In this document: positions 58,995 through 64,000 of the stretch, one piece after another
Layout of the letters: each line of letters starts with the position of its first letter
How positions within the stretch are numbered: the first letter of the stretch is position 1
Assembly (NCBI GenBank): GCA_026967495.1
Contig: CP114060.1
Coordinates: 3,286,001-3,350,000, forward strand
DNA from: Rouxiella badensis
GTDB lineage: Bacteria > Pseudomonadota > Gammaproteobacteria > Enterobacterales > Enterobacteriaceae
DNA length: 64,000 nt
Reading direction: 5' to 3'
Position numbers and translations under genes: made by a program
Notes under the pieces: generated by a model
What the model was told of the DNA's origin: nothing
Database searches by the model: none
What the model saw: only the letters and a program-made list of their open reading frames with translations

Positions 58995-60677
58995 TCAGCC
59001 CCTTGCCAATTCTTCGATAGTGACGCCGTAGTCGCGCAGTGCGCCTTCTTCGGTGATGTAGCCTTCCTGCAAATCAAACAGAATGGCCGCTTTGCTGCGT
59101 TCAGCAACCGGGCTTTTACCGCCGCCGCCTGGCATCTGAATCGTGACCTCATCCCCGGGAACACGTCGTGACGACCGACCGGTTTTTCCAGCTGTTTGCC
59201 GTTGATGGCAATAAAGTTAGGCGCACCTGCTTCACCGCCCAGTACGCCCTGCGCCGGATGCTTTTGACGCGAATAGAACATGCTGTGCGAGAGTGGGAAT
59301 TTGCTGGTGTTACGGATCACCATGCGCTGGGCCACGCCGCCGCGATAGCGACCTGCGCCTCCGGAGTCCGGCACGATGGATTTTTCGGTAAACAGCAGCG
59401 GCGTCGCGGACTCGATAAGCTCGACCGGCGTCGATGACATGTTGCCCGGAAAACCGGTCACGATTCCGTCGGCAGAAGGCCGCGCGCCGGTACCGCCGTT
59501 AACGCAAAGGCTTTCAACAAAGCGGCGGCCGTCGTCAAACTGACCGGCGAAAACGTCACAGGTCACCGGCGCACTGCCGGAATGGCCCATCACGCGCTCG
59601 GGCATGATTTCTGAAAGCGCGGTAAAGATGGCGGCGTGCGCCATGTGTCCTACGCGGTTACGCATTTCCACCGCGCACGGCGGACGGGCGTTAGCGATAG
59701 AGCCTACCGGCGCGGTCACGGTGATCGACTTAAAGCAGCCTTCGTTGTTCGGCAGATGCGGCTCCAGCAGGCACTTCAGCGGATAAACGCTGTAGGCGTA
59801 GGTAAACGACATCGGGCAGTTGCTGCCGAACAGGGATTCGGCGGACGAACCGGCGTAGTCAATCGTGATGTTGCTGCCGTCGACAATCACCGCCACGTTA
59901 AGGTGAATGTCGCCTTCGTAATCGCCAATATCGACCGCCGCCTCATAACGTCCGTCCGGCACCGCCTCAATCGCCTTGCGCATCGCGTTTTCAGTCAGGG
60001 AATGGATTTTCTCCGCCAGCGGCTCTACCGAGTCGAGCTTCAGGTCATCCATCAGGCCTAGCAGGCCGTTGGCACCAATCTGGTTGGCAGCAAGCATTGC
60101 GTGCAGGTCGCCCTCCACCTGATCCGGTGAGCGCACGTTAGCCAGCAGCAGGTCCAGCAGCTGCTGATTCACCTCGCCCTCGAGCATCAGTTTGCTTGGC
60201 GGGATCAGGAAGCCCTCTTCAAACATGTCGCGCGACGAGTCCCATATTCAGCGAGCCGCCGATGTCGGACATGTGTGCCGCCGAGCCGGTGAACGCCACC
60301 AGTTTACCGTCGCGGAACACCGGCGTGACAATGGTGACGTCGTTCAGGTGGCCGGTTCCCAGCCAGGGATCATTGGTAATCAGGCTGTCGCCCGGCTTGA
60401 GCGTCTCGGCCGGATATTTCGCCAGCAGATGACGCACCGTCGCCGGTAAGGTCCCGATAAACACCGGAACGCTGGTTTTTGGCTGCGCCAGCGAATTGCC
60501 TTTGGCGTCCATCAGCAGGCAAGAATAGTCGCCTACCTCACGAATAATGCTTGAGAAGGCCATGTTGACCAGCGTCGCGGCCGCCTCCTCAGAGATACTG
60601 ACCAGACGGTCCCAGGTGATCCTCAGGCTGATCGGGTCATTCAGAAAACGCAGGTTATCAGGGGTTGAGGTCGTCAT
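58995..60677 (-). CDS. hydantoinase B / 5-oxoprolinase beta-type subunit, two frameshifts
   Basis: 560 residues after removing one G at 60241-60243 and adding one G (CCCC 59153-59156); the second repair yields 'FPGDEVTIQMPGGGGKSPVA', the normal glycine-rich C-terminus, and the stop at 58995. N-terminal 'ITWDRLVSISEEAAATLVNM', 'GDSLITNDPWLGTGHLNDVT', 'GSAAHMSDIGGSLNM', then 'FEEGFLIPPSKLM', 'VEMRNRVGHMAHAAIFTALS'. With HyuA it should form an ATP-dependent hydantoin, oxoproline or acetone-carboxylase-type enzyme. ATG overlaps the hyuA stop (TAATG), indicating translational coupling. Confidence 0.9.
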
Positions 60678-62763
60678 TATTTCAGCTCCATCAGAATATT
60701 GCCTTGTTCATCAAGCATGGCGGACGCACCGGGTCCGACATAAATCGCACACTCTTTCTCCTGCAATAATGCAGGGCCATCAATCCAGGCATGAGTGACC
60801 ATTAGGCTACGCGGCACGACGCGACAATCGCTGAACCCTTCGTCGCGGCCCAGATAAACGGCAAGGGTTTTCTCCTGCGCGCCCTCGTCTGGCTGAGCCT
60901 GCTTGTCGCTGGTATTCATCTGCGGTGGCGTGGTTTGAACGCGGCCACGCCAGTTGACCACTTCCACGCCCTGTCCTTTCAGCGTACGGCCAAAGCGAGC
61001 AAAATGGGCGTCTTCGAAGGCGGCAATCAGTGCGTCAACGTCACCCTGTTCGATAAAGGATCCCGGCAGGCTGACGGTCAGCTCCGAGCCTTGTCCGACG
61101 TAGCGCACGTCGGACAGTTTTTGCGTGCTGGCGGTAGCCGGTTCTACGTTGGCTGCGGCCAGTGTGGTAAAGGCTTCATCAAACCCTTCGGCGAAAGTAC
61201 GATGCACGGCCGCCATGTCGATACCGGGCTGTAGACGGCAGCGATCGCTGCGCACGAAGTCGGCGCTCGGCGGTGCAGTCAGCAGTCCAAAGGCGGAATA
61301 CACGCCAGCACCATTCGGGAAATAGACCTTTTTAACGCTCAGAATCTTGGCAAGTGACCAGGCGTGGCTCGGGCCTGCGCCACCAAAGGCCAGCATGGTC
61401 ATCTGGTGCGGGCTGACGTTTTTCTCAACGGAGTGCGTGCGCAGCGCCTCGGCCATTTTGCTGTTGGCCACTTCGTGAATGCCCCACGCCGCGTCTTCGA
61501 TGCTCAGGCCCAAAGGCTCGGCAATACGCGAAATAGCCTTGCGGGCGGCAGCAACGTCGAGGGTCATCCGCCCACCGAGGAAGGCGTCTGGGTCAAGCAG
61601 GCCGAGGACCAGATTGGCGTCGGTAACGGTAGGCAACTCGCCGCCACGTCCATAGCAGGCCGGCCCTGGGTAGGCACTGGCGCTTTCGGGACCTATTTCC
61701 AGCAGGCCGAGCGAATCAACGCGCGCAATACTGCCGCCGCCCGCACCGATTTCAATCATGTCGACCACCGGCAGTTTCACCGGCAACCCGCTGCCTTTCA
61801 ACAGACGGTCGGCGCGCCCGACCTCATAGTCGGTCGTAATGGAAGGTTCGCCGTTGCGCACAACGCAGGCCTTCGCCGTGGTGCCGCCCATATCAAATGC
61901 CAGCACCTGGCTGTGACCGTTCTTACGGGCAAACGCGGCGGTAGCCACGATACCCCCGCAGGACCGGACTCGATGATGCGGGTGGGAAAGTCCGCCGCGA
62001 CCTGCGGAGCCATCAGGCCACCGTTGGTGCCCATCACCAGCCAGTCGCAAATGAAACCGCCGTCGCGCAGCTTCTGCTCAAGACGCGCCATGTAGTTGCG
62101 AGCTTTGGGCTGCACGAAGGCGTTCATGGCGGTCAACACGCCACGGTCATATTCGCGAATTTCGCGGGAAACTTTGTGCGACACCGAAATTGAAACCCCC
62201 GGCAGTTCGCGACTCAAAATGGCTTCGATGCGATTCTCATGTTCGGGCCAGGCGTAGGCATGCATACAGAGCACGGCCACGGCCTCGTAGCCCTCATCGC
62301 GCAGTTTTGCCGCCAACGTGACCACTTCCTGCTCGTCCAACGGTGTGACAACGTCACCTTTACTGGTCAGGCGTTCATTGATTTCATAGGCCTGTGAACG
62401 GGGGATTAACGGCGCGGCAGGTGCACCGTTAAGGTCATAAATGTCATAGCGATATTCACGCCCCAGCACCAGAACATCACGAAAACCTTGGGTGACGACG
62501 AAGGCGGTTTTCGCGCCGCGTCTTTCCAGCAGTGCGTTAATCGCAAGCGTAGTCCCGTGAGTAATCGTCTGGATCTCGCTGGCCTCAAGCCCTGCCATCT
62601 CGACCAACTGAGTCAGACCGGTATAAGCCCCCTCGGACGGATCGTGCGGCGTAGTCAACGTTTTATGACGAAGCGCGACGCCTGTTTCGTCGTTTAGCAG
62701 CACCAGATCTGTAAACGTGCCGCCAATATCAAATCCCATTCGCCATGTTGACGTGTGTTTCAT
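60677..62763 (-). CDS. hydantoinase A / 5-oxoprolinase alpha-type subunit, one frameshift
   Basis: 695 residues after adding one G in the G run opposite 61954-61958. Two actin-like phosphate loops: 'GFDIGGTFTDLVLLNDETGV' at the start and 'AFDMGGTTAKACVVRNGEPS' after the shift ('SGPAGGIVATAAFARKNGHS' spans it). Other marks: 'THGTTLAINALLERRGAKTA', 'FGGAGPSHAW', 'GQGSELTVSLPG'. ATP-dependent ring opening in partnership with HyuB. GAGG precedes the ATG. Lies 50 bases after the MHS-type transporter. Confidence 0.9.
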
Positions 62764-62812
62764 AATTACCTCGACAGATGTTCAGTTGCTCTGATAACGC
62801 ATTCGGGGTCCG

Positions 62813-64000
62813 TTACTCCGCACGCAGCGGCTTACCGGCAGTTTCTTTGAGATATAAGGTACTAATCAGGGTCAGCATCGCGGTGATAATAACCATGTAG
62901 CTCGGGATGCTGGCGATACCGGTGAGGCCGATGAGCCAGGTCATCAGCAGCGGCGCAGAGCCTCCAAAAATCACCGTAGAAAGATTGAAGCCGATGCTGT
63001 AGGCGCTGTAGCGCACGTTAGTTGGGAACATTTCGGCAAGCGTGGCCTGAATGACCGCCGCATGACCGGCGAAGGCAAAGGCCAGCAGAATCGCGGCCAT
63101 ACAGGCCAGCGGCATCATGCCCAGCGTCAGCAGCCAAAAGCACGGATAAGCCAGCAGGGCCATCGCTATCGCCGAGGCAATCAGCAGTGGCTTACGGCCA
63201 AGACGGTCGGAGAGCCAGGCCATCATCGGGATAGCGCCGATAATGGTCAGCAGGCCACAGGCGGTGACCATCAGGCTCTGTATCTGAGCGAAATGCATCA
63301 CCTTGTTGAGATAGGTCGGCATATAAACGAACAGCACGTAGTAGCCGGGTCCGTTGACGGCCGGTAAGGTCACCGCCAACGCGATAGCCTTGAGATGACG
63401 TTTAGAGGTCAGCACTTCGCGGATTGGGTTGCGCACTACCGCTTTATTCTGCTTAACCATCTGAAAATGAGGGGTATCTTGAATGCGAGTGCGGATATAA
63501 ACGCCGATCAGTGCCATCGGGATAGCCAACAGGAACGGCACGCGCCATACCCAGTCCCTCATCGCCTGGGCGCCGTAAATATTAATCAGGCCGCTTATTA
63601 ACAGGCTACCGAACAACAAGGCGATGAACGACCCCATCACCAGCGGCGACATGACGACCGCACGGCGGTCATCTTCGGCATATTCCGCCACAAAGGAGCC
63701 GGCACCCGAGACTTCTCCTCCTGCCGAGAAACCCTGTACCACGCGCAGTAAAATCAGCAAGGCAGGCGCTGCCCAGCCGATGCTTTCATAGCTTGGCAAC
63801 AGGCCGATGGCCGCCGTGGCCAGTGAAATCATCAACAGCAGGATGGCGAGTAATTTCTGGCGGCCCATTTTATCGCCCAGGTATCCACAAATTACGCCAC
63901 CGAAAGGACGAACAACGAAACTGACCGTAAAGCCCACGTAGGTCAGCATTAGCCCCGCGTCAGAGGTGTTCATGCTGCTGGCGGAAAACACTAGCACCAG
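62813..64000 (-). CDS. MHS-family MFS transporter, 5' end outside window
   Basis: About 395 visible residues, running off the right edge. MHS (metabolite:H+ symporter) features: 'VVRPFGGVICGYLGDKMGRQ' (first loop with GD-x-x-GR), 'LRVVQGFSAGGEVSGAGSFV', 'SFIALLFGSLL', 'DWVWRVPFLLAIPMALIGVY', and 'MAWLSDRLGRKPLL' (second loop), 'AEMFPTNVRYSAYSIGFNLS'. Relatives take up proline/betaine, shikimate, citrate or dicarboxylates. It probably imports the substrate that the downstream hydantoinase subunits act on. Confidence 0.9.
   Translation of the reverse strand: MVLVFSASSMNTSDAGLMLTYVGFTVSFVVRPFGGVICGYLGDKMGRQKLLAILLLMISLATAAIGLLPSYESIGWAAPALLILLRVVQGFSAGGEVSGAGSFVAEYAEDDRRAVVMSPLVMGSFIALLFGSLLISGLINIYGAQAMRDWVWRVPFLLAIPMALIGVYIRTRIQDTPHFQMVKQNKAVVRNPIREVLTSKRHLKAIALAVTLPAVNGPGYYVLFVYMPTYLNKVMHFAQIQSLMVTACGLLTIIGAIPMMAWLSDRLGRKPLLIASAIAMALLAYPCFWLLTLGMMPLACMAAILLAFAFAGHAAVIQATLAEMFPTNVRYSAYSIGFNLSTVIFGGSAPLLMTWLIGLTGIASIPSYMVIITAMLTLISTLYLKETAGKPLRAE

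Noticed and set aside
1..64000. CRISPR array, tRNA/rRNA genes, IS elements, integrase or att sites
   Set aside because: No regularly spaced repeats, cloverleaf-like tRNA ends, rRNA sequence, transposase or integrase motifs were seen on either strand.

Overview
The window looks like chromosome of a Gram-negative gammaproteobacterium of the Enterobacterales. The best guess is a Yersiniaceae-type environmental or plant-associated genus (Rahnella, Rouxiella or Serratia-like). This rests on recognisable enterobacterial proteins (Kup, ZinT, NlpA/MetQ, YdeP, YciG-type KGG protein, AdhP, HcxA remnant, CynX-type permease) and on coding density and base composition; no rRNA or tRNA is present to settle it.

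Layout. 1-4.6 kb: end of an alpha/beta hydrolase fused to a 5'-truncated hcxA, a DUF2231/sorbosone-dehydrogenase pair and two small exported proteins. 4.6-9.8 kb: Kup, then a two-domain permease and its ATPase with no binding protein. 9.8-14.5 kb: an alcohol/aldehyde oxidation module, with a divergent sigma-54 activator, a visible -24/-12 promoter and an upstream inverted repeat, aldehyde dehydrogenase and AdhP. 14.5-23.2 kb: accessory genes (Thr/Ser-rich lipoprotein, M72-like secreted metalloprotease, ZinT with a Zur-like box, UppP variant, NlpA/MetQ, an orphan protein, GNAT). 23.5-25.8 kb: YdeP-like molybdoenzyme. 25.9-30.8 kb: sulfur-scavenging cluster (cystine-type ABC importer, flavin monooxygenase, sulfonate-binding proteins). 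31.1-33.1 kb: a type III effector/chaperone pair like Salmonella SopB(SigD)/SigE on the opposite strand, lying between the sulfur cluster and a complete peptide-type ABC importer (33.4-38.5 kb). 38.7-44.6 kb: small proteins, CynX-type carrier, PaiB-type and MocR-type regulators, EamA exporter. 44.9-53.4 kb: one giant cyclic beta-1,2-glucan synthase (NdvB/ChvB type). 53.6-64 kb: a minus-strand catabolic cluster (MHS-type transporter, hydantoinase/oxoprolinase A and B, SDR, aminotransferase, TetR regulator, glutamate/leucine-type dehydrogenase, flavin monooxygenase).

A striking global property is that about 23 one-base frameshifts interrupt 14 genes or remnants. Nearly every one is repaired by adding or removing one base in a short homopolymer, and the repaired genes have normal family lengths. 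Four (possibly six) sit at GAGCTC palindromes. This looks like consensus error rather than gene decay. Interrupted genes are therefore annotated over their full span with the shift noted. Real losses appear to be only the 5'-truncated hcxA, a C-terminal remnant of a substrate-binding protein at 29555-29843 and perhaps a 31-codon remnant near 14.6 kb.

The most biologically interesting items are the SopB/SigE-type pair without any secretion apparatus nearby, the rhizobial/Brucella-type cyclic glucan synthase in an enterobacterium, the sigma-54 alcohol module, the unassigned hydantoinase/dehydrogenase catabolic cluster, and a 43-residue membrane protein that standard gene calling would miss.
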